A DNA stretch of 64,000 bases from Saccharospirillum salsuginis (GCF_014651855.1 NZ_BMXR01000004.1:276880-340879); one strand, 5' to 3'. Shown: positions 37,923 through 49,805, counted from the stretch's first letter. A program made the numbers and translations. The notes: generated by a model from the sequence alone, not told the origin.

Positions 37923-39363
37923 AGCGGCTGGCGGCCGCCACCCAGTGCATCCAGTCGATCATCGGCGTCGGGTAAATGCCGAGCACGACCACCAGCATGA
38001 CGACCCCGACCACCACCAGGCCGCTCGGATGCCAGCCCCAGGCATCGACGGCATCGCGGCGGCGCATGCCGGGTTCGACCAGATACAGCGTCACCATCAC
38101 CCGCAGGTAATAGAACAGGCCGATGGCGCTGCCCAGGATGACACCGACGACGAGCCACCATTGCGCGGCCTCCACACCCAGGGCGATGACGTAGAACTTG
38201 CCGATGAACCCGACGGTGAAGGGAATGCCCGCCAGCGACAGCAGGGACACCGTCAGCACAGCGGCCAGATACGGCCGCCGCCAGAACAGACCGCGATAGT
38301 GGTGCAAGGCGGCCGCATCCTCGCCCTTGTACGGGCTTGAGACCAGGGTGACGACCCCGAACGCCCCCAGGTTGGTCAGCAGATAGGAGATCAGATAAAC
38401 CCCGGCCGTCTCGACCGCCAGGCCCTCCCCGACCACCAGCGCGACCATCAGATAGCCGAAATGGGCGATGGACGAATAGCCCAGCAGCCGTTTGAGGTTC
38501 GATTGCAGCAACGCCAGCAAGTTACCCGCCAGCATGCTGACGAACGCCAGCACGACCAGCACCTGTTCCAAAGCCCCCGACTGGAACGCCGGCGCCGCCA
38601 GAATCAGCCTTAATATAACGACGAACACCGCCACCTTGCTCGCGGTCGCCAGGAAGGTGATCGCCGGGCCGGGCCCGCCTTCGTAGACATCGGGCGTCCA
38701 CAGGTGGAATGGGACGATGGAGAGCTTGAACCCCAGCCCAACCAGGATCAGGCCGACCCCGGCCAGCGTCCAGAGGCTGCCGCGCGAGGTCATGCTCGTG
38801 ACCAGGCCCTCGAAATCGAGGCGGCCGCTCTGGGCGTAGAGCAACGCCATGCCGAACAACAGGAAGGCCGTCCCGGCCGCGGACAGGATCAGGTATTTCA
38901 GGCCGGCCTCGAGCGAGCGCTGGTCACGATAGGTGTAGGCCAGCATCCCGTAGAGCGGCATCGACATCAGCTCCAGCGCGAAAAATAGCGTCGCCAGATG
39001 CTGACTGGCGGACAGGGCCAGCCCGCCGCCGACGGCACACAACAACAGCAGATAGAATTCCTCGCGGGCGCCGGAATAGCCGCCCAGATAATCATGCGCC
39101 AGCGTCACGCAGGCCAGCGCCGACACCAGAATCAGCACACTGGCCATGTAGGTCAGGCCGTCGAGCACGAAATAGGCCGTGCCCGGGATGCCCAGCAGGC
39201 TCAACCAGCCAAGCGACAGCAGCGCCAAGTTCAGACCGACGGCGGTGACAATGGCCGTTGCGCCGTGCTGGCGGCGCCAGGCGATCCCGACCATGATGGC
39301 CACAGCCGTGGCGCCCACCAGCATCAGCGGCATCAGGGCGAAAACATCGTTGAACGTCTGCAT
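37921..39363 (-). CDS. nuoN: NADH-quinone oxidoreductase subunit N
   Basis: Antiporter-like proton-pumping membrane subunit of complex I (480 residues, about 14 transmembrane segments). The family motif region KLSIVPFHLWTPDVYEGGPG and the LKYLILSAAGTAFLLFGMAL segment are clear. Its ATG overlaps the nuoM stop by one base. It is the last nuo gene. Confidence 0.96.
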   Translation of the reverse strand: MQTFNDVFALMPLMLVGATAVAIMVGIAWRRQHGATAIVTAVGLNLALLSLGWLSLLGIPGTAYFVLDGLTYMASVLILVSALACVTLAHDYLGGYSGAREEFYLLLLCAVGGGLALSASQHLATLFFALELMSMPLYGMLAYTYRDQRSLEAGLKYLILSAAGTAFLLFGMALLYAQSGRLDFEGLVTSMTSRGSLWTLAGVGLILVGLGFKLSIVPFHLWTPDVYEGGPGPAITFLATASKVAVFVVILRLILAAPAFQSGALEQVLVVLAFVSMLAGNLLALLQSNLKRLLGYSSIAHFGYLMVALVVGEGLAVETAGVYLISYLLTNLGAFGVVTLVSSPYKGEDAAALHHYRGLFWRRPYLAAVLTVSLLSLAGIPFTVGFIGKFYVIALGVEAAQWWLVVGVILGSAIGLFYYLRVMVTLYLVEPGMRRRDAVDAWGWHPSGLVVVGVVMLVVVLGIYPTPMIDWMHWVAAASR

Positions 39364-40898
39364 CAGCGCCCTCCCCCGGCCAGTTCGGCCACGCGATCGG
39401 AAGGCGTCTCATTGAACACTACGGACACTGCGTTGGTGACCGACTCGGTGGTGTCCAGCAACGGCTGCGGGTAGAGCCCGACCCAAAACACCAGGGCCAG
39501 CGTGAACAGCATCATCGCGAACTCGCGCTTGTCGAGACCGCCGAGCCGGCTGTCGTCCTCGGGCGGCCCGAAATGCACCCGCTGCATCAGGAACAGCGAA
39601 TAGACCGCCGCCAGCACCAACCCGCCACAGGCGATGACGACCATCACCGGCGCCACCGGGAAACTGCCGAACAGCACCATGAATTCGCCGACGAAGTTGG
39701 CGGTGCCCGGCAGGCCGAGCGAGGCGGCGACAAAACACAGCGAAAACGCCGGCAAACTGCCCAAACGCCCCCAAAGTCCGCCCATCTTGCGCATGTCCCG
39801 CGTATGCAGCCGCTCGTACAACTGCCCGCTCAGGATAAAGAGCGCGGCGGCGGAAAACGCGTGCGCGACCATCAGCACGATCACGCCCTGCAACGCCAAC
39901 GGCGTACCGGCGTAGATGCCGATCAGCACAAAGCCCATGTGGGAAATACTGGTGTAGGCGATCAGCCGTTTGATGTCGTTTTGCCCACAGGCCAGGATGG
40001 CGCCGTAGAAGACGCCCACCACGCCCAGCGCCATGGCCACGGGCGCGAAATTCTGTGACGCCTCGGGAAAGAACGGCAGCGCGAAGCGCAACAGGCCGTA
40101 GGCCGCCGTTTTCAGCAGAATGCCGGCCAGATCGACCGAACCGGCCGTCGGCGCCTGGGCGTGGGCGTCCGGCAGCCAGCCATGGAACGGCACTACCGGC
40201 AGTTTGACGGCGAAGGCCACGAAAAAGCCCAGCATCAAGATGTTCGCCAAGGGTTCCGATAACTCGGTGCCCAGCAGCGCCTCGTAGCTGAAACTGTAGC
40301 TGCCGGTCTGCGCCTGATGGGCGAACACCAGCCCCAGAATGGCGACCAGCATCATCAGCCCGCTGGCCTGGGTGTAGATGAAGAACTTGATGGCGGCGCG
40401 GATCCGCGTGCGACCGGCCGAGCCGCTGTGGCCCCACAGCGCGATCAGGAAAAACATCGGCACCAGCATCATCTCCCAGAATAGGAAGAACAGGAACAGG
40501 TCGATCGCCAGGAAGACCCCGACCACCCCGCCCAGGATCCACAGCAGGTTCAGGTGGAAGAAGCCGATGCGGCGATTGATTTCCCGCCAGGAGCACAACA
40601 CCGCCAGCACGCCGAGGAACCCGGTCAGGGCGATCAGCACCAGCGACAGCCCGTCCAGCGCCAGATGGATGGAAATTCCGAAGCGCGGAATCCACGCCCG
40701 TTGCCATTCCAGCGCCCAGGTGGCGGTGTCGCCGGGCAGGTTGAAGTCGCGCGTCCACCACAGCCCGAGCGTCAGCACCATCACCAGAACCATGGTCAAC
40801 AGCGCGATCCAGCGCGGGATTTGCTCGCCCCACCGTTCGGCCTGCCACGACAGCAGCCCGCCGATAAAGGGAATCAGGATCAACCAAAGCAACGTCAT
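39363..40898 (-). CDS. nuoM: NADH-quinone oxidoreductase subunit M
   Basis: Antiporter-like membrane subunit (511 residues). It has the conserved Glu in LFFLFWEMMLVPMFFLIALW, the VKLPVVPFHGWLPDAHAQAP motif and AYTSISHMGFVLIGI. It starts 33 bp after nuoL and overlaps nuoN by one base. Confidence 0.97.
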   Translation of the reverse strand: MTLLWLILIPFIGGLLSWQAERWGEQIPRWIALLTMVLVMVLTLGLWWTRDFNLPGDTATWALEWQRAWIPRFGISIHLALDGLSLVLIALTGFLGVLAVLCSWREINRRIGFFHLNLLWILGGVVGVFLAIDLFLFFLFWEMMLVPMFFLIALWGHSGSAGRTRIRAAIKFFIYTQASGLMMLVAILGLVFAHQAQTGSYSFSYEALLGTELSEPLANILMLGFFVAFAVKLPVVPFHGWLPDAHAQAPTAGSVDLAGILLKTAAYGLLRFALPFFPEASQNFAPVAMALGVVGVFYGAILACGQNDIKRLIAYTSISHMGFVLIGIYAGTPLALQGVIVLMVAHAFSAAALFILSGQLYERLHTRDMRKMGGLWGRLGSLPAFSLCFVAASLGLPGTANFVGEFMVLFGSFPVAPVMVVIACGGLVLAAVYSLFLMQRVHFGPPEDDSRLGGLDKREFAMMLFTLALVFWVGLYPQPLLDTTESVTNAVSVVFNETPSDRVAELAGGGR

Positions 40899-40931
40899 CG
40901 TAAGCCGTATCCTTGTCTTATACTCAAAGTC

Positions 40932-42806
40932 TCAAGCCCAAACCATCAACAACACCAGCACCACGGCGGAGCCACCAACCATCCAGGTGGCGTATGCCCG
41001 TAGCTGGCCGTTTTGTGTGCGTGTCAGCCCCGCGTTGAGCCCTTTCGCCACCCAGGCGGAGAGCGCCAGCAAGCGGTCGAGCCAATCCGATCGCAGCCCA
41101 TGCACCAGCGCCTGATAGGGGCGCACCAGTGCGCGGTGATAGAAACCGTCGAAGCCCCAGGCATGGTTCCACAGCTGCCAGAGCGTGCGGCCGATGCCCC
41201 GCTGAACAACCCGGGCGAGCCGAGCGCGCTGGGTGATAAACAGCCAGAGCGCGAAGGCGAGCGCCGCCAGTGTGATGCCGGAAGCCAGGATCTCGAGCGT
41301 GAGATGACCTTCATGCACATCAGCGGCCGGGCTGGGCGGCAACACATCGGACGCCGGGGGATGCAGCAAGCCGCCCAGGAAGGTCGACAGCGCCGCCAGG
41401 GCCACCAACGGCAAGCCATGGCTGAAACCTCGCCCGTGTTCCGCGTGCGCCGCGGCCTCGCTGCGGGGTTCGCCGTGGAAAATGCCGACCACCAGACGCA
41501 CCGTGTAGATCGAGGTCAACACGGCGCCGATCAGCCCGGCCGCGAGGAACCCGTAGTTTCCGGCCGCGAATTCCTGCCAGAGGATCTCGTCTTTACTGAA
41601 GAAGCCCGCCGTGACCAGTGGCAGAGCCGCCAGCGCCGCCCCGCCGACGACAAACCCCATGTACGGCAATGGCAGAGTGCGCCAGAGCCCGCCCAGCCGG
41701 CGCATGTCCTGCTCGTGATGGCAGGAGACGATCACAGCCCCGGCGGAGAGGAACAGCAGCGCCTTGAAGAACGCATGGGTCATCAGATGGAAGATGGCGG
41801 CGTCGAAGGCCCCGACGCCGAGCGCCAGGAACATGTAGCCGATCTGGCTCATCGTCGAATAGGCCAGCACCCGTTTGATGTCGGTTTGCGCCAGGGCCGC
41901 GAAGCCGGCGATCAGCAACGTCATGGCGCCGACGACGCCGACCAGTTCCAGCACCTCGGGCGCGAGCAGGAAGATGCCGTTCAGGCGGGCGATGAGATAG
42001 ACCCCGGCGGTCACCATGGTCGCCGCGTGGATCAGCGCCGAAACCGGCGTCGGGCCCGCCATGGCGTCCGCCAGCCAGGTGTGCAGAGGCAGCTGGGCGG
42101 ATTTGCCGACCGCCCCGCCGAGAATCAGCAGCGCCGCCCAGGTCGCCATCGGGTCGCCCTCGCCCCAGATCACCGGCGCCCGGACCAGGATTTCCGCGAT
42201 GTTCAGCGTGCCCAGGTCCCGGAAGATCAGGAACAGGCCGATGGCCAGGAAGACATCGCCCAGGCGGGTCACAATGAAAGCCTTGAACGCCGCCCAGCCG
42301 TTGGCCGAGGTCTTGTAGTAATAGCCGATCAGCAGATAACTGCACAGGCCGACGCCTTCCCAGCCCAGGTACAGCATCAGGACGTTGTCGCCCAGCACGA
42401 GCAGGATCATGCTGAACACGAACAGGTTCATGTAGGCGAAGAAACGGGTGATGCCGTCTTCCCCGCGCATGTACCAGGACGCGAACAGATGGATCAGAAA
42501 GCCGACGCCGGTGATGACGCCGAGCATGGTGATCGACAACCCGTCCACCGCCAGGCCAATGGTGGGTCGGAAATGGCCAACCGTGATCCAGTTCCACAGC
42601 GTCAGTGTCTGCGCCTCGCCGGTGCCGGACAAAAAACCAATGTACAGCCCCAGAGTCGAGAGCGCCGCCACGCCCACCGTGGTCACGCCCACAGCGGCGC
42701 TGGCCGACTCGGACCAGCGCCCGCGCGATAACGCCAGCACAGCGGTGCCGGCCAGCGGCACGGCAAACGTCAGAACCAGTAGTACACCCATCCAATCGCT
42801 CATCAT
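40932..42806 (-). CDS. nuoL: NADH-quinone oxidoreductase subunit L
   Basis: The largest antiporter-like subunit (624 residues), including the C-terminal lateral helix. Motifs: [19 protein letters not shown] [40 protein letters not shown] and [15 protein letters not shown]. The open frame continues upstream to 43259 but overlaps nuoK, so ATG 42806 (overlapping the nuoK stop) is the natural start. Confidence 0.96.
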   Translation of the reverse strand: MMSDWMGVLLVLTFAVPLAGTAVLALSRGRWSESASAAVGVTTVGVAALSTLGLYIGFLSGTGEAQTLTLWNWITVGHFRPTIGLAVDGLSITMLGVITGVGFLIHLFASWYMRGEDGITRFFAYMNLFVFSMILLVLGDNVLMLYLGWEGVGLCSYLLIGYYYKTSANGWAAFKAFIVTRLGDVFLAIGLFLIFRDLGTLNIAEILVRAPVIWGEGDPMATWAALLILGGAVGKSAQLPLHTWLADAMAGPTPVSALIHAATMVTAGVYLIARLNGIFLLAPEVLELVGVVGAMTLLIAGFAALAQTDIKRVLAYSTMSQIGYMFLALGVGAFDAAIFHLMTHAFFKALLFLSAGAVIVSCHHEQDMRRLGGLWRTLPLPYMGFVVGGAALAALPLVTAGFFSKDEILWQEFAAGNYGFLAAGLIGAVLTSIYTVRLVVGIFHGEPRSEAAAHAEHGRGFSHGLPLVALAALSTFLGGLLHPPASDVLPPSPAADVHEGHLTLEILASGITLAALAFALWLFITQRARLARVVQRGIGRTLWQLWNHAWGFDGFYHRALVRPYQALVHGLRSDWLDRLLALSAWVAKGLNAGLTRTQNGQLRAYATWMVGGSAVVLVLLMVWA

Positions 42807-43111
42807 CCGTGCATCCTGTTGGCGGCATCGATATTCAGCGTCTGGAAGCGCCGGTAGAGCTGCAACAACAGCGCCAGCGCCACGGCGGCCTCGGCGGCGG
42901 CCAGAGTGATGACCAGCAGGAACATGCCCTGCCCCTCCGGCTGGTCCCAGGCCGTACCGCCGACTACGAAGGCCAGACCGGTGGCATTGAGCATCACTTC
43001 CAGGCTCATCAGCATGAAAATGAGATTGCGGCGGATCATCAGCCCGATCAGCCCGAGCGAAAACAGAATCGCGGCCAGGATCAGGCCGTGTTCCATCGGT
43101 ATCCCGTTCAT
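42803..43111 (-). CDS. nuoK: NADH-quinone oxidoreductase subunit K
   Basis: A 102-residue three-helix subunit with the conserved glutamates in [18 protein letters not shown] and [18 protein letters not shown]. Overlaps nuoJ by 4 bp and nuoL by 4 bp. Confidence 0.96.
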   Translation of the reverse strand: MNGIPMEHGLILAAILFSLGLIGLMIRRNLIFMLMSLEVMLNATGLAFVVGGTAWDQPEGQGMFLLVITLAAAEAAVALALLLQLYRRFQTLNIDAANRMHG

Positions 43112-43620
43112 TCGCGCTCCCCCTGAAACGCCGACAGGCGCCCGACGTGAGAGGCCGTAACCAAAGCGGCCAGAAGCAGAAAGGCCGCCAGTTCCACGAC
43201 CAGTAACCAGGGCCCGAACAGCAACTGCCCGACGGCCTTGGCGGTGAGCAGATCGCCATCGATCAGCCGACCGTCTCCGGCCTCGATCAGCATTGTGATC
43301 ATCACCAGCATCAGCACCCCGGCCAGCAGACTCGGCCCGAGCCAGGTTTTGGGCTTCAACCAGGCCCGCTCCTGCTCCTGCGTATCCTCACCCAGGTTCA
43401 GCATCATCACCACGAACACAAACAGCACCATGATCGCCCCCGCATAAACGATGATCTCCAACGCCCCCGCGAACGGCGCCCCCAGCGCAAAGAACGTCAT
43501 CGCCACCGCCAGCAGCGACACGATCAGATACAGCAGCGCATGGACCGCGTGCGTGCCCGAAATGACGCCCAGCGTGGCCAGAATGGCGACCAGGCCGCTT
43601 AGGTAGAATGCGAGTTCCAT
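43108..43620 (-). CDS. nuoJ: NADH-quinone oxidoreductase subunit J
   Basis: A 170-residue membrane subunit with five helices. [20 protein letters not shown] contains the pi-bulge helix conserved in NuoJ. ATG 43620 follows AGGAGC; the longer ORF to 43704 reads into the palindromic repeat. A repeat element separates it from nuoI. Confidence 0.95.
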   Translation of the reverse strand: MELAFYLSGLVAILATLGVISGTHAVHALLYLIVSLLAVAMTFFALGAPFAGALEIIVYAGAIMVLFVFVVMMLNLGEDTQEQERAWLKPKTWLGPSLLAGVLMLVMITMLIEAGDGRLIDGDLLTAKAVGQLLFGPWLLVVELAAFLLLAALVTASHVGRLSAFQGERE

Positions 43621-43663
43621 TGTGTGCTCCTGGTTGTTGTTTGTGTTGGCACAGGTTGCTCTC

Positions 43664-43778
43664 GTAGGGCAGAAGAGCGGAGCGACATCTGCCGTGGGTC
43701 GCATACGGAGCCTATAGCAAGGTTCCTGGGCAGAACGTTCTTCCGACGGCAGATGTCGCTGTCGCTCTTCTGCCCTAC
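43664..43778. repeat. Palindromic repeat element between nuoI and nuoJ
   Basis: A 115-bp element with arms of about 31 bp (left starts GTAGGGCAGAAGAGCG, 43664-43694; right 43747-43778) around a 52-bp centre. A second member is at 44393-44501. The two share the outer arm pattern and the central GGAAGAACG...TGCCC block, in opposite orientation. It is a REP- or MITE-like non-coding repeat and the transcript could form a long hairpin inside the nuo operon. Confidence 0.8.
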
Positions 43779-43792
43779 TTGTTCAGTGGCTC

Positions 43793-44332
43793 CTACGGCA
43801 TCAACCCCTTAACATTCACCGGCTCCGCCTCGTTGTACCCCCTACCCTTATCCTTACCACCAATGGCCATACCGGCCACCTTGTAAAAGTGATAGTCGTG
43901 GTCCTTCCCGGGCCCGTTGATCAACAAATCCTCCTTCTCATACACCAGCTCCTGCCGCTTGTACTCGGCCATTTCCACATCCGGCGTCAGCTGGATGGCG
44001 CTGGTCGGGCAGGCTTCCTCGCACATGCCGCAGAAGATGCAGCGGGAGAAGTTGATCCGGAAAAACTCCGGATACCAGCGGCCGTCGTCTTTCTCACCCT
44101 TTTGCAGCGAGATGCAGTCCACCGGGCAGGCCACGGCGCAGAGGTTACAGGCGACGCAGCGCTCCTCCCCGTCCGGATCCCGCGTCAGCACGATGCGGCC
44201 CCGGTAGCGTGGGGGCAGTTCCAGCGGCTCTTCCGGGTACTGCAAGGTTTCCCGCTTGCGGAAGGTGTGCAGGAAGATTTTGTAGATGGTCCGGAGTTGG
44301 GTGCCGGTGCCTCGTATCAGCCAGCCAAGCAT
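43793..44332 (-). CDS. nuoI: NADH-quinone oxidoreductase subunit I
   Basis: A 179-residue peripheral-arm subunit carrying two [4Fe-4S] clusters (N6a, N6b): [18 protein letters not shown] and [19 protein letters not shown] membrane-associating N-terminal helix ([19 protein letters not shown]) is present. Flanked on both sides by palindromic repeat elements. Confidence 0.97.
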   Translation of the reverse strand: MLGWLIRGTGTQLRTIYKIFLHTFRKRETLQYPEEPLELPPRYRGRIVLTRDPDGEERCVACNLCAVACPVDCISLQKGEKDDGRWYPEFFRINFSRCIFCGMCEEACPTSAIQLTPDVEMAEYKRQELVYEKEDLLINGPGKDHDYHFYKVAGMAIGGKDKGRGYNEAEPVNVKGLMP

Positions 44333-44392
44333 GATTCACCTCCTCGAAATATGTGCATATTCGACCCCCTGGATAACCGTATTAACCCCATT

Positions 44393-44501
44393 TGTAGGGC
44401 CGAAGAGTGATAACGACATCGGCCGTGGAAGAACGCATTGCCCGAGAATCGGACCATTGCCACGTCGGCGGCCGATGTCGTTATCACTCTTCGGCCCTAC
44501 A
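44393..44501. repeat. Palindromic repeat element between nuoH and nuoI
   Basis: A 109-bp element with perfect 33-bp arms (outer end TGTAGGGCCGAAGAGTGATA; 44393-44425 and 44469-44501) around a 43-bp centre. It is related to 43664-43778. The perfection of the arms implies recent origin or active gene conversion. Confidence 0.85.
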
Positions 44502-44508
44502 GTTACAC

Positions 44509-45480
44509 TCATACCAACAACACTACCGCCCCGGTCACCAACAAATTCACCAAAGTCAGCGGCAAACACACCAGCCACCCGAAACTCATCACCCGGTCGT
44601 ACCTCGGCCTTGGCAACGACGCCCGAATCAAAATAAAGAACATCAAAAAGAACCCGGTCTTCAACGCAAACCAGACGACCGGCGGCAGGATCGGCCCCAA
44701 CCAGCCCCCGAAGAACAAGGTCGCGATCAGCGCTGATATCAGCACCATGCCGACGTATTCGCCGATGAAGAACAGCCCGAATTTCATGCTCGAGTACTCG
44801 ACGTGGTAGCCGTCGGCCAGTTCCTGCTCGGCCTCGGGCTGGTCGAACGGGTGGCGGTGGGTGACGGCGATGCCGGCGATCAGGAAGGTGCAGAACCCGA
44901 AGAACTGCGGGACGATGAACCAGAGCCCGGCCTGCGCTTCGACGATCTCGCGCATATTGAAGCTGCCGGTGATGGCGACGATGCCCATCAGCGAGAGGCC
45001 CATGAACACTTCGTAGCTCACCGTCTGCGCCGAGGCGCGAATGGCCCCGAACAGGGCGTATTTGTTGCCGCTGGCCCAGCCGCCGAGCAGCACGGCGTAG
45101 ACGTTGAGCCCCGCCATGGCGAGGAAAAACAACAGCCCGATGTGCAATTCGGCGATGCCCCACCCCGGGGTGATCGGAATAATAATGAAAGCCAGCAGCA
45201 GCGAGGCCATAGCCAGGCCGGGGGCGAGCACGAACAGCACCCGATTCGCGAACGGCGGTATCCAGTCTTCCTTGAAGAAGATCTTGATCATGTCCGCCAC
45301 CAGTTGCAGCGAGCCGAACGGGCCGACCCGGTTGGGGCCGTACCGGTCCTGCCAGAGCCCCAGCAGGCGGCGTTCGATGACGGTCAGCAGCGCGCCGAGC
45401 AAGACCACAACCAGCAAAATCACCAGGGCCTTGGCCATGGCGATCACGGCGGCTTCGACCGTGGGCGTCCACCAGTTCAT
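44509..45480 (-). CDS. nuoH: NADH-quinone oxidoreductase subunit H
   Basis: A 323-residue membrane subunit forming part of the quinone pocket. Features: [40 protein letters not shown], and [20 protein letters not shown]. Overlaps nuoG by 4 bp. Its stop lies 7 bp from the repeat element. Confidence 0.96.
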   Translation of the reverse strand: MNWWTPTVEAAVIAMAKALVILLVVVLLGALLTVIERRLLGLWQDRYGPNRVGPFGSLQLVADMIKIFFKEDWIPPFANRVLFVLAPGLAMASLLLAFIIIPITPGWGIAELHIGLLFFLAMAGLNVYAVLLGGWASGNKYALFGAIRASAQTVSYEVFMGLSLMGIVAITGSFNMREIVEAQAGLWFIVPQFFGFCTFLIAGIAVTHRHPFDQPEAEQELADGYHVEYSSMKFGLFFIGEYVGMVLISALIATLFFGGWLGPILPPVVWFALKTGFFLMFFILIRASLPRPRYDRVMSFGWLVCLPLTLVNLLVTGAVVLLV

Positions 45481-48206
45481 ACCGTGCCCTCCTTCGTCGT
45501 CAGCCGCACCCAGTCGCCATGGACCAGGCTGGTTTCCAGGCCGGCCGGCAGAGCGACTACCCCGTGGGGCAGCCCGTCATCGGGCTCGACCCGCATTTCA
45601 ACGGTCAATTCGCCCTGTTGCAGCGCGATTCGGTCGCCCTCAATCGTCGACAGTGTAGCCAAATCATCCGGGTGCAGGCGCACACAGGGCTCGGCAGAGC
45701 GCACTTGGATGGGCTCGGCGCGGCTGGATGTCTCCTCGCCGCCGAACAGACGCGGCAGGATGCACAACTGCCATTGCCCTTCCCGGACCTGGAACGGTGC
45801 CGGGATATTCGGCGAGTACCGGTGCAGATGCCCGGACGGTTCGATCAACCGAACGCCCGGGTCGCCCCCGCTCAGATGCCCGCCGACTTCATCGGTGAAT
45901 TTGTTCCAGGCCTGGGGCGAGTTCCAGCCCGGCGCCCAGGCGAATGGCACGTCCCGACGCGGACGGTCGTGACCGTAATAGCCTTCCATCGAAAACGCGA
46001 ACGGCGTGTCCGTATCCTGCTCCGGCCGGGGCTCGCTGACGTTCAGGTTGGCCCGCATGGCGGTGCGCCCGCTGTAGCGGTGCGGCGCGCGGGAATAGCG
46101 CATACCGTCTACACGGTAGTCGGAATCAGGCGCTATTTGCTGCAGTGGCGACAGGGACGGATGCGCCATGGCACAAGCCTCGGTGGCCGCATCCAGGTTG
46201 ATGTCCGCCACCGGGTGGCGCAGTTCGTTGTTGCGAATGGCGTGCAACCAACGCCAGCTTTCGTGGATCCGGGTCTGGGGCCGTTGATAGGCCGGGTCGT
46301 ACACTTGATAGAACCGCTGCGCCCGACCCTCCAGGGAGACCAGGGTGCCGTCGCCTTCCGCGAAACTCGCCGCCGGGAACGCCAGATCGGCCCGGTCCAG
46401 CGTGCGGGTGGCCTGATGGTCGAGCACCACGACCGCGTTGGCCATGTTCAGGGCGGTATCGATCGGCTCCGCCGGTAACCGTTGATACAGATCGTTCTCG
46501 AGGATGACCACCGCATCGGCATCGTTGTGGTGCAGGGTTTCCAGCGCCCATTCCAGCGTGTGCCCGCCCATCAGACCGAGGCCTGTGGTGTTGGCCTCGC
46601 GGCGGACCAGCAACAAACTGCCCTCGCCTTCCCGTTTGGCCAGCGCGTGGGCGACGCTGCCGGCCGCTTCGAGTATCGCGGTCGATTGCAGCGAACCGCC
46701 GCTGACGACGAGCGGGTTGTGGGCGTCCAGCAAGGCCTGCCCGATGCGTTCGGCGGCCTCGCGCATGGCGTCGTCCAGGTCCGGCACCTCGGGGGCCTTG
46801 GGGTCGAGTGCATGGGCGACGGCGAACCCGAACCGGGCGATGTCGTCCGGCGCCAGCGACCAGTGCCCGGTGGCGATGCCGTCGAGCCCGGTGCGGGTCG
46901 GGTAAGCCGTGTACAGCGGGTGGCCGGCGTCCTGCCCCAGGGTTTTCACCGCCTCGGCGTTCCATTCCGGAATGCCCCGCTCCCCGGCCAAATCGAACTG
47001 CAGGCCGAGCACCGCCTGGCGGACCGACAGCCCGACCCGGGCCGCGCTTTCGATCAGGTCCTCGCCGAGGACAAAGACCGCGTCGTGGTCTTCCACCTGG
47101 CGCAGCGTCGGTGTGGTCAGCCCGCATTCGCGGTTCAGCGTCTCCATCAGGCGGACGCAGTCCCATTCCGCTCGGGCGATGCCGGTCGAGAAATTCTCCG
47201 CCCCGACCAACAGGCGGAGCTGATGATTGCTCTCCAGACTGGCACGCGGCGAGCCGATGCCGATGATGCGGCGCGATTGGCGCAACAGGTCTCCGGCCCG
47301 GTCCAGCGCCGCATCGACGCTCAGATCGACCGGATCGGTCGAGCGTGATTCCCGCCAGCGCGGCACCAGCGGCCGATCGGCGCGGTTCACATAGCCATAA
47401 CCGAACCGGCCCCGATCGCACAGGAAATAGCGGTTCACGCTGCCGTTGTACCGGTTCTCGATGCGGCGGATCGAGCCATAGCGCTCGCCCGGGCTCGTGT
47501 TGCAGCCCACCGCGCACTGGTGGCAGATGCTCGGCGCGAACATCAGGTCCCACTTGCGGGTGTATTGTTCGGAATGGGTCTGGTCGGTAAACACCCCGGT
47601 CGGGCAGACCTCGGTGAGATTGCCGGAGAACGGGCTTTCCAGGGTGCCGTCTTCGTAGCGGCCGAAATAGACATTGTCGTTCGCCCCGAACGCGCCCAGA
47701 TCCTCACCGCCGGCGTAGTCGTTGTAGAACCGCACGCAGCGGTAACAGGTGATGCAGCGGTTCATCTCATGGGCGATGAACGGGCCCAGATCCTGGTTGC
47801 GGTGGGTGCGCTTGCGGAAGCGGTAACGGCGCCGGTCGTGGCCGGTCATCACCGTCATGTCCTGCAGGTGGCAATGGCCGCCTTCCTCGCAGACCGGGCA
47901 ATCGTGCGGGTGGTTGATCATCAGCCACTCGATGACTTCGCCCCGGAACTCTTTCGCCTGGGCGTTCTCGATGGAAATGCGGGTCTGATCGGCCGCCGGC
48001 GTCATGCAGGCCATGGTGAGCGTGCCTTCGGTATCGTGCTCATCCTGATACTGGATCACCGCGCACTGACGGCAGGCCCCGACACTGCCCATGGCCGGAT
48101 GCCAACAGAAATACGGCAGGTCCAGCCCTTTCGACAGGCAGGCTTGCAACAGATTGTCCTGTTCATCCACCTCGTAGGGGTGGCCGTCTACAAAGATTGT
48201 CGCCAT
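45477..48206 (-). CDS. nuoG: NADH-quinone oxidoreductase subunit G
   Basis: The largest peripheral subunit (909 residues). It carries the N-terminal [2Fe-2S] ([17 protein letters not shown]), the His-ligated [4Fe-4S] ([19 protein letters not shown]), N4 ([11 protein letters not shown]) and an N7-like site ([17 protein letters not shown]). A degenerate molybdopterin-oxidoreductase domain makes up the rest. Separated from nuoF by 216 bp of palindromic repeats. Confidence 0.96.
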   Translation of the reverse strand: MATIFVDGHPYEVDEQDNLLQACLSKGLDLPYFCWHPAMGSVGACRQCAVIQYQDEHDTEGTLTMACMTPAADQTRISIENAQAKEFRGEVIEWLMINHPHDCPVCEEGGHCHLQDMTVMTGHDRRRYRFRKRTHRNQDLGPFIAHEMNRCITCYRCVRFYNDYAGGEDLGAFGANDNVYFGRYEDGTLESPFSGNLTEVCPTGVFTDQTHSEQYTRKWDLMFAPSICHQCAVGCNTSPGERYGSIRRIENRYNGSVNRYFLCDRGRFGYGYVNRADRPLVPRWRESRSTDPVDLSVDAALDRAGDLLRQSRRIIGIGSPRASLESNHQLRLLVGAENFSTGIARAEWDCVRLMETLNRECGLTTPTLRQVEDHDAVFVLGEDLIESAARVGLSVRQAVLGLQFDLAGERGIPEWNAEAVKTLGQDAGHPLYTAYPTRTGLDGIATGHWSLAPDDIARFGFAVAHALDPKAPEVPDLDDAMREAAERIGQALLDAHNPLVVSGGSLQSTAILEAAGSVAHALAKREGEGSLLLVRREANTTGLGLMGGHTLEWALETLHHNDADAVVILENDLYQRLPAEPIDTALNMANAVVVLDHQATRTLDRADLAFPAASFAEGDGTLVSLEGRAQRFYQVYDPAYQRPQTRIHESWRWLHAIRNNELRHPVADINLDAATEACAMAHPSLSPLQQIAPDSDYRVDGMRYSRAPHRYSGRTAMRANLNVSEPRPEQDTDTPFAFSMEGYYGHDRPRRDVPFAWAPGWNSPQAWNKFTDEVGGHLSGGDPGVRLIEPSGHLHRYSPNIPAPFQVREGQWQLCILPRLFGGEETSSRAEPIQVRSAEPCVRLHPDDLATLSTIEGDRIALQQGELTVEMRVEPDDGLPHGVVALPAGLETSLVHGDWVRLTTKEGTV

Positions 48207-48238
48207 GACCTGTTGTGCCTCTTAAAAGATCAAAAGAT

Positions 48239-48383
48239 CCCCTCATCCCGGTCTTCTCCCCCCGGGAGAAGGAGCAACCCCATCAATCCCCTCTCCCTCC
48301 GGGAGAGGGCTAGGGAGAGGGGACGCCGCAGGCGTCAGAAAAAGCCCCCTCATCCCAGCCTTCTCCCCCAGGAGAAGGAGCAA
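48239..48383. repeat. Palindromic repeat cluster between nuoF and nuoG
   Basis: Two copies of a unit beginning CCCCTCATCCC and holding TTCTCCC...GGGAGAAGGAGCAA (48239-48277 and 48346-48383) flank a hairpin unit CCCCTCTCCCTCC/GGGAGAGGGC (48288-48322). These are REP-like repeats of a different type from those at 43664 and 44393. They fill most of the 216-bp gap, which holds no gene. Confidence 0.75.
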
Positions 48384-48422
48384 AGGTCGCGCAGGGGACT
48401 GCGCTCCTACAGGGTTCGTGCC

Positions 48423-49805
48423 TTAGACTTCACCCAGCGGCACAGTCTCCACTCCCGCCGGCCCCTTCTTCCGCCCAACCCCGGCCTCAAACTCCTCCCG
48501 GAAAAACGTCAACGCACTCTCCAACGGCATCGCCGCCCCGGGCGCATGCGCGCAAAACGTCTTACCGGGCCCGAGATCCCGGGCCAGCATCTCCAATATC
48601 TCGATATCGCCTTCTTCACCCTCGCCCTTCTCAAGCGCCCGCAGCAATTTGACGGACCAGGGCAATCCATCCCGACAGGGGGTACACCACCCGCAGGATT
48701 CCCGAGCGAAGAACTCCTCCAGATTCCGCAACAAGCCGACAATGCTCTGCTCTTCCGTCACCACCGTCAGCAAGCCGGTGCCCAGTCGGCTGCCCGCGTT
48801 GCCGATGGAGTCGAAATCCAGCGGCAGGTCCAGGTGCTCCGGCAACAACAAACCGGTACTGCCACCACCCGGCAACCAGGCTTTCAGTTTGGCCCCGTTC
48901 CGGATGCCCCCGGCCCGGTCCAGGATCTCCGCCCCGGTGGTGCCCATGGGCAGTTCCCAGAGGCCGTTCTTCTCCGCCCGGCCGGAGACGCCGAACAGCT
49001 TGGTGCCGCCATCGCTGCTGCGGTCCCCGGAGAGGTTCAGGTACCAGTCCGCGCCGTGTTCCAGAATCGCCGGTACGTTGCACAGGGTTTCGACGTTGTT
49101 GACCACGGTCGGCTTGCCCCAGGCGCCGGACTGGCCGGGGAACGGTGGTTTGGCGCGGGGGTTGGCGCGTTTGCCTTCCAGGGAATTGATCAGCGCGGTT
49201 TCTTCGCCGCAGATGTAGCGCCCGGCGCCGGTGTGCAGCACGATGTCGAAATCGAACCCGCTGCCGGCGATATTGTCGCCGAGCCAGCCCGCCTGGCGGG
49301 CCTCTTCCAGCGCCTGTTGGATCGATTGGGCGGCCTCGATGTATTCGCCGCGCAGGAAGATGTACCCCAGTTTCGAGTTGTTCGCGTAGGCGCCGAGGAT
49401 CATCCCCTCGATCAGCAGATGCGGTTGCTGCTCCATCAACAGCCGGTCCTTGAAGGTGCCGGGTTCCATCTCGTCCGCGTTGCAGACCAGGTAGCCGCGC
49501 GGGTAACCTTCGCCGCGCAACGTCAGGCTCCATTTCAGGCCCGCCGAGAAGCCGGCACCGCCGCGACCGCGCAGGTTCGCGGTCTTCAGGGACTCAATGA
49601 CGTCGTCCGGCGACTGCCCGTTCAGCGCGGTTTTGACTACCGTGTAGCCGTTTTTGGCCTCGTAATCCGCCAGATCGACCCGTTCGCCGGTGTCTTTCAG
49701 CCGCCAGGTGAGCGGATGCGTCTCCGCCTTGCGCTCGCTTTCGGTCTGGTGCAACCGGCTCCGGTAGCGGACGCGATTCACGGTTCCGGGGGTGCCGTCG
49801 GTCAT
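48423..49805 (-). CDS. nuoF: NADH-quinone oxidoreductase subunit F
   Basis: Binds NADH, FMN and the N3 [4Fe-4S] cluster (460 residues). The nucleotide sites are [15 protein letters not shown] and [19 protein letters not shown]. The cluster motif is [12 protein letters not shown] with a distal Cys in TFCAHAPG. Its ATG overlaps the nuoE stop by 4 bp. Confidence 0.97.
   Translation of the reverse strand: MTDGTPGTVNRVRYRSRLHQTESERKAETHPLTWRLKDTGERVDLADYEAKNGYTVVKTALNGQSPDDVIESLKTANLRGRGGAGFSAGLKWSLTLRGEGYPRGYLVCNADEMEPGTFKDRLLMEQQPHLLIEGMILGAYANNSKLGYIFLRGEYIEAAQSIQQALEEARQAGWLGDNIAGSGFDFDIVLHTGAGRYICGEETALINSLEGKRANPRAKPPFPGQSGAWGKPTVVNNVETLCNVPAILEHGADWYLNLSGDRSSDGGTKLFGVSGRAEKNGLWELPMGTTGAEILDRAGGIRNGAKLKAWLPGGGSTGLLLPEHLDLPLDFDSIGNAGSRLGTGLLTVVTEEQSIVGLLRNLEEFFARESCGWCTPCRDGLPWSVKLLRALEKGEGEEGDIEILEMLARDLGPGKTFCAHAPGAAMPLESALTFFREEFEAGVGRKKGPAGVETVPLGEV

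Noticed and set aside
43664..44501. CRISPR array or attC sites in the nuo operon
   Set aside because: Only two copies, inverted relative to each other, with long perfect arms and no regular spacers.
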